From contig NZ_JACHVP010000003.1 in assembly GCF_014190775.1 (NCBI RefSeq), positions 1 through 64,000 on the forward strand: DNA of 64,000 nt, in the 5' to 3' direction. This document shows positions 7,866 to 15,689 of this stretch, in pieces. The DNA comes from Leifsonia aquatica. GTDB lineage: Bacteria; Actinomycetota; Actinomycetes; Actinomycetales; Microbacteriaceae. Under the pieces are notes generated by a model. The model did no database searches. It was not told the origin of the DNA and was given only the letters and a program-made list of their open reading frames with translations. The first letter of the stretch is position 1. Every line of letters begins with the position of its first letter. Position numbers and translations under genes: made by a program.

Positions 7866-8992
7866 AGATAGCAGACCAGCAGCTCTCCAGTCCCAGCGCT
7901 TCCACCGCCCCTCCCCACGCCGGGACACCCCCTGTGGGGAAAAAGGGGCGATGGGGCAGGACGTTGGACGCAGTGGATGAGCGGTTAGGTATCAGCGCCT
8001 TGGCTTACCCGGTCCCCGCGCACGCCAACGGTTTGGCGTGGTCCCTCGGGGGGATCACCGCCGTTGCATTCGCCATCCTCGTGGTCACGGGCGTCGTCCT
8101 GGCGCAGTTCTACTCCCCGACGCCCGAGACCGCGAACCAGTCCGTCCGTGGGATCGTCACAGATGTCTGGGCCGGGAATGTGTTCCGCGGGCTGCACTTC
8201 TGGGCCGCCCAGGCTATGTACGTCACTGCGGCCCTCCACCTCGTCCGGGTATTCGTCACTGGGTCGTTTAAGAAGCCCCGCGAGGGCAACTGGCTGATCG
8301 GGGTAGTTATGTTCGGTCTGGTGACCTTGGCGATCTTCACCGGGACCGTTCTCAAGTGGGACCAGGAGGGCTACGAGGCCCTCATGCACAACCTCGATGT
8401 CGGGAACATCCTGGGCGGGGCCGGGTTCTGGTTCTCCGCCGGCTTCGCCAGCCAGGTCTCGATCCTGGTTCGCATCTATGGGGCGCACGTCGTGATCGTG
8501 CCGGGGCTGATCCTGGCCCTTGTAGTGCTCCATTTTCTGCTTGTGAAGCGGCACCGGATCTCCCCCCACCCGTCCCTGCGAGCGGATGCCCGCGGTGAGC
8601 AAGCAGACCAGGACGAACCGACTGAGCCTTTCACTCACCATCTGCGGCGCATCGCGGCCTTCGGGCTAGTGCTCTTCGGGGTTCTGGGGGTCCTAGCGGT
8701 CGTGTTCCCGCCGCCGGTGGGCTCCACGCCCGTCCAGGGCATCGAGGTTACGGCCCCGCCGTGGATGTTCTGGTGGCCCTTCGCGTTGGAGAACTGGTTC
8801 GGGGTGTCGGCGATCCTCTGGGGCGAGGTCGCCTTTTTCGCGCTCCTTGCCGCAGTGCCCTTCCTTGACCGGAGCAAGGAACGCGCGTGGCGGCGACGTC
8901 CGGTGAGCATGACCATCGCGGCGGCGTTGGTGCTGTTGCTGGTTGTGCTCAGCGTCCTGATGGTCGTCTTGCCGAGGGGTGAGCACCTGTGA
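7862..8992 (+). CDS. Di-haem cytochrome b (cytochrome b/b6 family)
   Basis: A 376-residue integral membrane protein. Two histidine pairs fit the bis-haem four-helix bundle: His112/His126 in helix two and His209/His224 in helix four (14- and 15-residue steps, like b6). About seven membrane helices are visible, including C-terminal ones resembling subunit IV. It should carry electrons between quinol and a partner across the membrane. No Rieske protein, cytochrome c1 or cytochrome c lies nearby, so it is not a standard bc1 operon. The ATG at 7862 overlaps the previous stop; the longer upstream frame is a shadow. Confidence 0.88.
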   Translation: MKIADQQLSSPSASTAPPHAGTPPVGKKGRWGRTLDAVDERLGISALAYPVPAHANGLAWSLGGITAVAFAILVVTGVVLAQFYSPTPETANQSVRGIVTDVWAGNVFRGLHFWAAQAMYVTAALHLVRVFVTGSFKKPREGNWLIGVVMFGLVTLAIFTGTVLKWDQEGYEALMHNLDVGNILGGAGFWFSAGFASQVSILVRIYGAHVVIVPGLILALVVLHFLLVKRHRISPHPSLRADARGEQADQDEPTEPFTHHLRRIAAFGLVLFGVLGVLAVVFPPPVGSTPVQGIEVTAPPWMFWWPFALENWFGVSAILWGEVAFFALLAAVPFLDRSKERAWRRRPVSMTIAAALVLLLVVLSVLMVVLPRGEHL

Positions 8993-9285
8993 CCGGGATA
9001 CACAGGGAGACACTATCCGGTCGGGGCAGCACGAGGCGGGCGCTGACGTCCCTGTGGATCCTGGTCGCTGTGGCCACTGCGGCCTCCGGAGCGCTCGTGG
9101 CTGCCCTGGCCGCGCCGGCGTCCCCCACAGCGGGCCTGAGCGTTGCTGTCTCCGGGGTAGTCTTCGCCATGAGCATGGCCCTGGCCGTCCGCGTCGTCAG
9201 GGCGCTCGAGCGGGCCCGGGCCCGTACGCGACCCGGGATCCGGGAGGCGTGGCAGGAATTCCGGCACAGGAAGCGATCCCATTAG
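8989..9285 (+). CDS. Small membrane protein in the cytochrome b operon
   Basis: 98 residues with two predicted membrane helices (LWILVAVATAASGALVAALA and GLSVAVSGVVFAMSMALAV) and a basic cytoplasmic tail. It starts at GTG 8989, overlapping the cytochrome b stop (GTGA), so it is translationally coupled. No family recognised; an accessory subunit of the cytochrome is likely from context. Confidence 0.7.
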   Translation: MTGIHRETLSGRGSTRRALTSLWILVAVATAASGALVAALAAPASPTAGLSVAVSGVVFAMSMALAVRVVRALERARARTRPGIREAWQEFRHRKRSH

Positions 9286-9418
9286 CACCTGGTGGTCGGG
9301 CTGGTCGGCGGAGGATATCCGCGTCCGATCCTTGGTCAGACTGTCAACAACCCCCGTCAGTTTTATCTTTCCATTGCAGAGGCCGAGCCCCCACAAAAAC
9401 CCCACAACTGTGGTCAGC

Positions 9419-9525
9419 GGAGATGGCGCATGGTCATCGACGAGGCGCGAAATTCCGCGCTTTTCGGGACTTCGCGAAGCGGTTTAGGGCACCGCGTCAG
9501 GGTTCAAATCCCTCCGTCTCCGCCA
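9419..9525 (+). tRNA. Degenerate tRNA-Ser-like sequence, possible attachment-site scar
   Basis: The 3' part looks like a tRNA: T-arm CAGGG-TTCAAAT-CCCTC (9498-9514, one mismatch at the stem base), acceptor strand CGTCTCC, discriminator G and CCA (9515-9525), typical of tRNA-Ser. GGAGATG at 9419-9425 can pair with the acceptor strand over seven positions (one G-T). The body between them gives no proper D or anticodon arm, and 107 bases is too long. It may be a 3' tRNA fragment left by an integrated element. A strong terminator follows 55 bases later. Confidence 0.4.
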
Positions 9526-9579
9526 GAGGGCCTATCTAAGGTCATCACGAAATTGATCTAAGGTTCGGTTCCAAAAGAG

Positions 9580-9605
9580 AACGGCTCCGTGTTTGCGGAG
9601 CCGTT
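9580..9605 (+). terminator. Rho-independent-type terminator hairpin
   Basis: A perfect ten-base stem, AACGGCTCCG / CGGAGCCGTT, with loop TGTTTG, preceded by AAAAGAG and followed by TCCTCGTTCTTG. It is the kind of hairpin found behind tRNA genes and would stop reading from the left. Confidence 0.75.
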
Positions 9606-9754
9606 TCCTCGTTCTTGCTGCTGTTCCTGATGCTCATCGCTTCTCGGAGCACCGATTTCCGGCCGATGAGACCTCGGATTGACTGTTTTCGGGCAGGCTG
9701 GCGCCGACTCGCTACAGTCGTGGGCGATCTTCGACATCGCGGCCACGACAAGTA

Positions 9755-9773
9755 GCGCCCCGGGACGGGGCGC
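9755..9773. terminator. GC-rich hairpin downstream of the transposase-like gene
   Basis: Eight-base stem GCGCCCCG / CGGGGCGC with loop GGA, 27 bases past the stop of the minus-strand transposase-like gene. There is no T-run, so it could be a terminator or part of a transposon end. Confidence 0.4.
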
Positions 9774-9799
9774 GATCGTGAGGGTGTGCCGGCGGCGGT

Positions 9800-11632
9800 C
9801 TACGTCTTCAACGGAACGATCTGAAGGGGGCTGTCCCGTCCGGGCACGCTGATCTCAGCACGGGGCGGTCCCCACTTCCGCTTGTAGCGGCCCCAACCTT
9901 TCTCGGGATGGTCGCGGAGGCGGAGTCGGCGTTTCTCGATCATCATGTCGATCTTCATCTTTGCTGCGCGGATCTCGTCTTTGAGGAACGACTGCAGCTT
10001 CCGCATGTTCGCGGAGACTATCAGCATCGTGACGAGCACCTGCTGTGCGGCGAGGCCGAACGCGGAGCGGCGAGCGGCGGAGGCGAGGGCCTCCTTGTTC
10101 TCAGCCTTGATGAACCCGTTCATGCCTTCGACCATGTTTCGGTCGGCTTCGTAGTTGGTGGCCCACTCGCGTGAGCCGTACCGGAACTCCTGTTTGCTCT
10201 TGACCGTGTCGTCGTTCTCTTCGATGGTCACCGAGTGTTGAGTGCAGATCTTGTCGAGCCTCTTCGGCAGGTTCCGCTTGAGGACGTACGGCTTCACCTT
10301 CTTGGAAGCTTCGGGGTGAATCTCGCGGAGCGGGCATTCGATCCGCGCCTGCTTGCCGAGAGCGGGGCACATGTACTTGAGTGTGCCCGGACGTGTGCCC
10401 GCTTCCTTGTATCGGACTTCGTACTCAGCGCGCTCATCGATGAGGCGGCGATAGGTCGGCTCGTCGTACTCGAGGTTGTTGGCGTCGATGGTGAGGTTGA
10501 CGAGTTCTTCGGGGGTGCCGGGGCAGAGGTGGGCGCCTTCGACGTAGATGGTCCCCTTTTGGCCGCCCGCCTTCTTCCCGACTTCGTCTTTGTCGAAGTC
10601 GAAGACGTGTTTGTAACCGAGGGCGGTGATCGGCCTGTGGTAGTCGTGAACGGTCGAGTTCGAGGAGTACCCGCGGTCGACGGCGAAACGACCGGCCAGG
10701 TGGCCGGCGTCGATGAGCTGCTTACCAAGCTTGACGGCTTCGCCAGCGATATCGACGGTGGGGACGCTGAGGGTGAACGCACGGATGGTGATCGGGAAGT
10801 TCGCGGGCTTGCCGCCTTCGTTCGCCGTGCTGACGGCGAAGTTCGCAGCGTAGCCCCAGATCCAGTCATCGCCCTTCTTGTACCAGGCGGCGTCGATCTC
10901 CTTCACCTTGCGCTCGAGGTACTCGCCGGTCTCCGGGTGCTTCCGTGTCCCCTTCTTCGTGTAGACCGGCACCGGCGTCTGGTCGACCGACACGTTGGCG
11001 ACCCGTTGCAAGCGGCGGAGTCTCCGGGGCTGCATAGTGAACGTCATCTGGATGAATGCTTGGCTGAACCAGTCGAGCCGTTCTTTCCGGCGGCGCATGG
11101 TGTTGAGGTCTCGTGCGCTGAAGATCGCCTCACGCTCAGAGTTGTTGAGCAGCTTGCGGCGGGTGCCTTTCGTGTCGGGATGCGGATCGATTGGTTCGAG
11201 GATCCGTTGCAGCCCGTTGTGGGCGTGGTTCTGCCAGTTCTTCTCCGCGGTTCCGCCTCTGTTGTCACGGATTGGGGGGAGGGCGTACGGGAGGCCGAGG
11301 TATTCGCGGGACTCGTCGGTGAGGCGCTGGTGGAGCACTTCTGCGATCGCGGTTTCGTTCAGCGGCGCGTGTTCGCGGGCGAGGAGCAGCATGGCGACGA
11401 GGATCGCCCGGTCGCTAACGTACGGGGCGGGCCCGCTTCGTTTGCGTCCTTGACGGTCCTCGTCGCGCCATTCGATCAGTTTCGGCAGGACGCCGGTCAT
11501 CTCGAGACATTTGTTGTTGGTGAGCACCTGTTTGTGGGTGAATTTCGACCGTCGCCCGCTGAAGGTGAGCTGCTCTTCCTCGGTGAGGAGAAGGTCGGTG
11601 TTGATCTCGAAACCTTCGACGAGGTCGGTCAT
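9800..11632 (-). CDS. DDE transposase-like protein
   Basis: A 610-residue protein with a spaced acidic triad typical of IS4/IS1182-like DDE enzymes: Asp217 (NVSVDQTPVPV), Asp319 (GRFAVDRGYSS) and Glu502 (NMVEGMNGFIKAE, matching the Y-x2-R-x3-E-x6-K region). An insertion with possible zinc ligands (YMCPALGKQARIECPLRE) lies between the second Asp and the Glu. It starts at ATG 11632, overlapping the stop of the recombinase-like gene upstream (ATGA), so the two are translationally coupled. That is unusual for an IS transposase and suggests joint work. No terminal inverted repeats were found by eye. Confidence 0.8.
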   Translation of the reverse strand: MTDLVEGFEINTDLLLTEEEQLTFSGRRSKFTHKQVLTNNKCLEMTGVLPKLIEWRDEDRQGRKRSGPAPYVSDRAILVAMLLLAREHAPLNETAIAEVLHQRLTDESREYLGLPYALPPIRDNRGGTAEKNWQNHAHNGLQRILEPIDPHPDTKGTRRKLLNNSEREAIFSARDLNTMRRRKERLDWFSQAFIQMTFTMQPRRLRRLQRVANVSVDQTPVPVYTKKGTRKHPETGEYLERKVKEIDAAWYKKGDDWIWGYAANFAVSTANEGGKPANFPITIRAFTLSVPTVDIAGEAVKLGKQLIDAGHLAGRFAVDRGYSSNSTVHDYHRPITALGYKHVFDFDKDEVGKKAGGQKGTIYVEGAHLCPGTPEELVNLTIDANNLEYDEPTYRRLIDERAEYEVRYKEAGTRPGTLKYMCPALGKQARIECPLREIHPEASKKVKPYVLKRNLPKRLDKICTQHSVTIEENDDTVKSKQEFRYGSREWATNYEADRNMVEGMNGFIKAENKEALASAARRSAFGLAAQQVLVTMLIVSANMRKLQSFLKDEIRAAKMKIDMMIEKRRLRLRDHPEKGWGRYKRKWGPPRAEISVPGRDSPLQIVPLKT

Positions 11633-12612
11633 ACGTCACCGCCGACGATCTGTTCGATGTGGTCATCGAGTTTGTAGCCGGGCATCCGGTGGATGTAGAT
11701 CCGCAGCGACTCGATCTTTTCGATGCCCGCAAGATCTGCGACGACGTCGGGGCGGAGCCCCCGGGTGAGATGCTCGACGATCCAGGTAGAGCGCATCCCT
11801 GTCGGGGTTGCGTGAGGTTGAGCTGGCGCAGCCAGTCTCATCTGGGTCGGAAGCCGTTCGGGCTGGCCCTTGTGGCGGTAGCCGAGGATCGCGAAGTCGT
11901 CTGGCCGCCGAGTCTCGAGACCTTCAAGCAGTAGTGGGGTCCAGTCCCGGCGGATCGGAACGGTGCGTTCGTCGTCGCCGGGTACGTTCACCGCCCAGTG
12001 GCCGTCCGCTTCGACGATGTGCTGACGGCGGACGGTGTTGATCTCACGGCAGGTGAGGCCGGCGCCGAACCCGAGCCCAAGGTAGACGCGGTAGTTGCTG
12101 CGCTGCCACTCCGTGTTCCTGGTGCTGCAGGAGCTGACGAACGCGATCTGCTCGCTGAGGCCGTAGACCCGACGCTGGTCCAGGTAGTTCTTGTTCTTGG
12201 CCGGCCGAGGATATCGCGGGTCGGGGTCGCCAACACGGTTCACGATCAACCGCATCACCATCAACCGGATCTGATAGCTACTTGGCGTGTAGTGCCCCAT
12301 CCGCTCTTCGGAGAACCGGGCGAGGAGAGGCGTGATGAGGATGTCTGCCGGCTCGTCGAGCGGGAGCCCGCGCTCGACCGACCAGAGGGCAAAGCGGGAC
12401 AACATGCTCAGGATCATCTTGAGCATGTTCTTCGGCTCATCTGCGAGGCGATCAGCACTGGACCGAACGAATGCAGCGATTCGGTCCCAGCGGTCGCCTG
12501 CGTCACGGTAACGGTACTGTTCGATGACACGGCGGTTGTCTTCCAGGCGTGTCAAAGAATAACCACGGTCGTCGTCGTTGGCTAGGGTTGGGTTGCCTGT
12601 CGGGTTGATCAC
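11629..12612 (-). CDS. Degenerate tyrosine-recombinase-like protein 1
   Basis: 327 residues. The C-terminal half follows the tyrosine recombinase fold: LGFGAGLTCREI (box I region), VNVPGDDERTVPI (beta hairpin), GMRSTWIVEHL (box II region) and SLRIYIHRMPG (box III, Tyr306). The box I Arg position reads Thr187 and the box II His reads Ser275; Arg274 and the Tyr are kept. It is clearly related to the gene at 18251-19255. Strand transfer is doubtful, and it may be a DNA-binding partner of the coupled DDE protein. GTG 12612 lies just behind a TAGCCT hexamer, suggesting a leaderless message. Confidence 0.7.
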   Translation of the reverse strand: MINPTGNPTLANDDDRGYSLTRLEDNRRVIEQYRYRDAGDRWDRIAAFVRSSADRLADEPKNMLKMILSMLSRFALWSVERGLPLDEPADILITPLLARFSEERMGHYTPSSYQIRLMVMRLIVNRVGDPDPRYPRPAKNKNYLDQRRVYGLSEQIAFVSSCSTRNTEWQRSNYRVYLGLGFGAGLTCREINTVRRQHIVEADGHWAVNVPGDDERTVPIRRDWTPLLLEGLETRRPDDFAILGYRHKGQPERLPTQMRLAAPAQPHATPTGMRSTWIVEHLTRGLRPDVVADLAGIEKIESLRIYIHRMPGYKLDDHIEQIVGGDV

Positions 12613-12624
12613 GTAAGGCTAGAT

Positions 12625-12668
12625 GCACAATCAATGTGCGCTATTGGCGCACATGCGCTTTTAGCGCA
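12625..12668. promoter_or_regulatory. Tandem operator dyads between recombinase-like and HTH genes
   Basis: Three dyads in a row: GCACA-N5-TGTGC (12625-12639), TGTGCGC-TATTG-GCGCACA (12635-12653) and TGCGC-TTTTA-GCGCA (12654-12668). The last two share TGCGC-N5-GCGCA and repeat every 17 bases. They sit between two divergent starts, so the HTH protein at 12689 is the natural ligand (inference). Confidence 0.65.
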
Positions 12669-12688
12669 CCTGCGGCTAGGCTCGGCCT

Positions 12689-13069
12689 ATGCCCAACCCG
12701 CGGTACGTACCGAAGCTGTACGCGGTCGAGCCGAAACTGTTCGGCAAAAGACAGCCAATCCATTGGCGCCAAGCCGACACTCTGCTCGGGTCAGAGATCG
12801 ACAACCTCGCAGCCGCACGGTTCCAGCACGAGGTCGCGTTCAAGGCCCGCCGAGCGATTCACTTCGCGGGGGTGACGTTCGAAGACGTCGCCGACGAACA
12901 CGGAGTCGAAGCGGCATGGATCGGAAGGATCCTCCGCGGAGACACGGTGATGTCGCTGCAGGCGGTCGCGTGGTTGGACCGAGTGTTTGGGATCGGCGCG
13001 CTGCGGGTTACCTCCCTTCAGGTGGGAGGTCAGACTGGCCGCGCGAGTGACGAGTCCAATCCGAACTGA
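12689..13069 (+). CDS. Small helix-turn-helix protein
   Basis: 126 residues. The middle part (VTFEDVADEHGVEAAWIGRI) has the spacing of a helix-turn-helix, followed by a helix LQAVAWLDRVFG, as in Xre/Cro-like proteins. The N-terminus (NPRYVPKLYAV) matches nothing I recognise. It is divergent from the recombinase/transposase operon, and tandem dyads lie in the gap. TAGGCT at 12677-12682 ends six bases before the ATG, so the message may be leaderless. The last 40 bases overlap the end of the opposite-strand AlbA_2 gene. A regulator of the mobile module is the likely role. Confidence 0.65.
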   Translation: MPNPRYVPKLYAVEPKLFGKRQPIHWRQADTLLGSEIDNLAAARFQHEVAFKARRAIHFAGVTFEDVADEHGVEAAWIGRILRGDTVMSLQAVAWLDRVFGIGALRVTSLQVGGQTGRASDESNPN

Positions 13070-14295
13070 TTCAGTAGACCGGCGCCGAGCTCGTACGTCG
13101 TTGACCGCAGCCCGGTCAGGTCCGAGCCCGGCAGCAGCACAGACATGACCGGTTCGATCACGCCGGTCCTACGTGACCAGTCTCGTTCGACATGCTTCCC
13201 TTTCGACTCGACGTCGAGTGCCGCTATTTGGGTGCGGGTGGAGTTTGCGACCGTCATATCGCAGCGGAGTAGGAGTTCCGAGTTCGGTGCCTGCTTCTCC
13301 GCGATCAGCGAAGCTAGGGAAGTGAACTCGAGCGCGATCAAATCAAGAAGTGGTGCGTCGACAAGGACCGCCTCCCGCGATGCATCGTGCTTGAGCTGCC
13401 AGGAGGAGTTCACCGAGAGCACCGTTGAGCCGTCGTGGTGGATTTCCAGGTGAGTGGGGCGGGCACCGTTGCGATCGGCCTTTGAAGCGACGTTTGATGC
13501 AACCCATCTGCGCAGTCCTGTGCGGGGATTGGGGAAGGTTTGTATCAAGGCTTTGAGGACTTTCCCTCGACCGTAATGCCCGTTGAGTATCTGTGATGCG
13601 CGGCGAAGGGCCTCTTCGGTCAGGCCGAGGACTTCATGACGCTCGACGCGATTGTCTGCCAGCTCGACGACGACGGGTGTTGCGCTGAAGATCACCCACG
13701 CATGGGCCGCATAATGCGGTTTCAGCTGATCTTTGACGACTTCGGCGAGCTCTTCTACTCGTCGCTGCCGGTCATCGACCAAAACGAATCGCCGCCGATA
13801 CGCTTCGGCCAGTTGTCTCTCGTCCATCCATTCGGTTTGGTCGCCGACGCGCTCGGGCACGCTGCTTGTGCGTTTTCTATTCGCCCGCGTCGTCTCCTCG
13901 TAGACGTGGTGTGGTGCGGCGGCGCTGCGGTTGACGGTGACGATGAGAAGTGTTTCCGGGCCGTCGATGATCTTGTACTGGATGTTGTTGAGGTGCGGTC
14001 GTACGCGGCTGGCGAGCTGCTGGCGGAGCTTCTCGATCATTCCGGGTAGCTCTGTGGGTGGCAGCCCTTTGACGTGGCCGTTGTCGGCGACTCCGTAGAC
14101 GAGGATCCCGCCGGATGCGTTGGCGAAGGCGGTGACGTCTTTGGCGAACTCGTTCTTGGAGGGTTCATCGGGGAGGTTCGCTTTCCAGTCAAGTTCCTCA
14201 GATTCACGGATCCCTGCGCTGATCGCGTCCACGATGTCTTGGTATTCGAGTGGACGGTCGGGTAGCCCGAGGTATCGGTGGATGATCGTCGTCAT
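13030..14295 (-). CDS. AlbA_2 (Schlafen-type) domain protein
   Basis: 421 residues. The N-terminal 120 residues carry the AlbA_2 divergent nucleotide-binding domain: ESEELDWKANLP, FAKDVTAFANASGGILVYGV and a conserved KGLPP. This fold occurs in Schlafen nucleases and in many bacterial defence and regulatory proteins. The C-terminal 250 residues contain no domain I recognise and may be the sensor or effector. It starts at ATG 14295 inside the stop of the NYN nuclease gene, so the two are made together. Roles in RNA or nucleic-acid sensing are inference from the pair. Confidence 0.75.
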   Translation of the reverse strand: MTTIIHRYLGLPDRPLEYQDIVDAISAGIRESEELDWKANLPDEPSKNEFAKDVTAFANASGGILVYGVADNGHVKGLPPTELPGMIEKLRQQLASRVRPHLNNIQYKIIDGPETLLIVTVNRSAAAPHHVYEETTRANRKRTSSVPERVGDQTEWMDERQLAEAYRRRFVLVDDRQRRVEELAEVVKDQLKPHYAAHAWVIFSATPVVVELADNRVERHEVLGLTEEALRRASQILNGHYGRGKVLKALIQTFPNPRTGLRRWVASNVASKADRNGARPTHLEIHHDGSTVLSVNSSWQLKHDASREAVLVDAPLLDLIALEFTSLASLIAEKQAPNSELLLRCDMTVANSTRTQIAALDVESKGKHVERDWSRRTGVIEPVMSVLLPGSDLTGLRSTTYELGAGLLNQFGLDSSLARPV

Positions 14296-15236
14296 GGTGT
14301 GACCTCTGGGACTGCGTCCCAGAACCGGGATCGGAGTGCGACGCGGGTGCGGTCGCTGAGGTTGTAGTCGCCGAGCGCTGCGGAGAGGTCTACGAGGAGC
14401 GCCCGATCGAGGTCTCGGGGGATGGATGGTTGCCCGTCGATGAGTTCAGATTTCTGGGCGGGGGTCGCGGTTGTCGCCCATGCGTCGTAGGCGCGTTTGA
14501 CAACGTCGTCGATGAGTGGGTTGATCTCGTCGTCGTCGCGGCGGTACTCGGGGGCGATGTAGGGCGCGGCTCCGCCGCTGCCCGTGTACACGGGTACGAG
14601 GGTGGTGGTTGGCGTTCTGCGTGCGAGATCGGCGGGGTTCGGTATCCGCGCGTTGGTCGGTTCGGGTGCGGTGGCGGTCGGCTCTGTTGCGGCGACGCTG
14701 TGGACGGTGCTGTTGAGTGTTTCGGTGGGTATGAGTTCGACGCCGTCAGCGGCGCGGATGAGGTGTCGGCTGACTCCGTGTGTTGATCCGTCCGTGTTGG
14801 GTGCGGCGAGGACGATGACTTGTACGCCTTGCGCTTGCGCCTCTTCGACCGCTTCGGTGAGGTCGTCGTCGCCGGAGAGGAGGTAGAGCGCGTCGATGGC
14901 GCCGTTGCGGGCGTGGCTGACCATGTCGAGTCCGATTCGCAGGTCGACGCCTTTTTGTTCCCCGTCTACGCCGATCCGTCCGAGTCGGAGTTTCACGCGG
15001 GGGAGGAGTCCGATCCGTTCATGTTCGGGTTCTCCGATGCCGTTGCGTGCGGCGTCGTACCAGTAGACGCGGAGGAGCGGCAGCCCGCTTCGCTCTTCGA
15101 CGATGGTGATGAGCTTGTTGATGAGGTCTGCATGGTTGACGGTCACCCCTCGTCGCAGTGATGACCCGGTCTGCCGGGTGGCCGCTGCGGCGAGGAGGTA
15201 GCCGGCATCGACGTAGAGAGCTGAATGTGAGCGCAC
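14292..15236 (-). CDS. NYN (PIN-like) ribonuclease domain protein
   Basis: 314 residues. The N-terminal 160 residues match the NYN/LabA-like PIN nuclease fold: first-strand Asp10 (ALYVDAGYLL), KGVDLRIGLDMV (Asp98, Asp104) and YLLSGDDDL (Asp123-125), giving the acidic metal-binding cluster of an RNase. A low-complexity Thr/Pro/Ala linker follows, then a C-terminal helical domain (DDEINPLIDDVVKRAYDAW) resembling the OST-HTH/LOTUS-type tails of some NYN proteins, though weakly. GTG 15236 has GGGGG five bases upstream. It overlaps the AlbA_2 gene by four bases. Confidence 0.75.
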   Translation of the reverse strand: MRSHSALYVDAGYLLAAAATRQTGSSLRRGVTVNHADLINKLITIVEERSGLPLLRVYWYDAARNGIGEPEHERIGLLPRVKLRLGRIGVDGEQKGVDLRIGLDMVSHARNGAIDALYLLSGDDDLTEAVEEAQAQGVQVIVLAAPNTDGSTHGVSRHLIRAADGVELIPTETLNSTVHSVAATEPTATAPEPTNARIPNPADLARRTPTTTLVPVYTGSGGAAPYIAPEYRRDDDEINPLIDDVVKRAYDAWATTATPAQKSELIDGQPSIPRDLDRALLVDLSAALGDYNLSDRTRVALRSRFWDAVPEVTP

Positions 15237-15288
15237 GGTTCCCCCAGGTAGTTCGTCCGCTCATTTTGGCGCAGTTGACCTAGGTGCG

Positions 15289-15627
15289 TCAGCTTTCGTG
15301 GCAGTCGCACGCGGGCCGTGTTGATGCGATCTCCTCGACTGTCATCGACGCCATCGCCATGAGGTTCCCGAACCGGGTTCCTTGGTCGCACCGGTGGATG
15401 TTCGGCTTCTCGTCTCCTAACGGGTCCTGTTGGTCGGCCGACTGTGTTTTGAAGTGGCTGGGATCGGGCAGCGCGAAGTCAATAAAGTCGACGGCGGGCG
15501 GTCCAAGGATTCCTGGGATCTCCTCGGGGGCAGCGTCTCGATACACGCCGTGCTCGAGGTAGCCAATCTTGGTTACTTTGTCGCCGGCGATGTGGATGCT
15601 GGCGATGCGGGCTCTGATCTGAGTCAT
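15289..15627 (-). CDS. Hypothetical protein upstream of the NYN nuclease
   Basis: 112 residues, no family recognised. It has a compact start (RARIASIHIAGDKVTKIGYL), an acidic centre and a Cys-Asp-Cys-His tail (PACDCHES) that might bind metal. It lies 52 bases upstream of the NYN gene on the same strand, so it probably opens the three-gene operon. The ribosome site is weak. It is divergent from the GNAT gene. Confidence 0.55.
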   Translation of the reverse strand: MTQIRARIASIHIAGDKVTKIGYLEHGVYRDAAPEEIPGILGPPAVDFIDFALPDPSHFKTQSADQQDPLGDEKPNIHRCDQGTRFGNLMAMASMTVEEIASTRPACDCHES

Positions 15628-15689
15628 TTGGTTCCGTTTCTGTAGTGGTGGTATGTCGTCGACGCTCTATGCGCGGCAGGGGAGGTTTG

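Noticed and set aside
10235-11677. A 480-codon plus-strand frame opposite the transposase-like gene
   Set aside because: Antisense shadow with no domain and no ribosome site; the minus-strand DDE protein has a clear catalytic triad.
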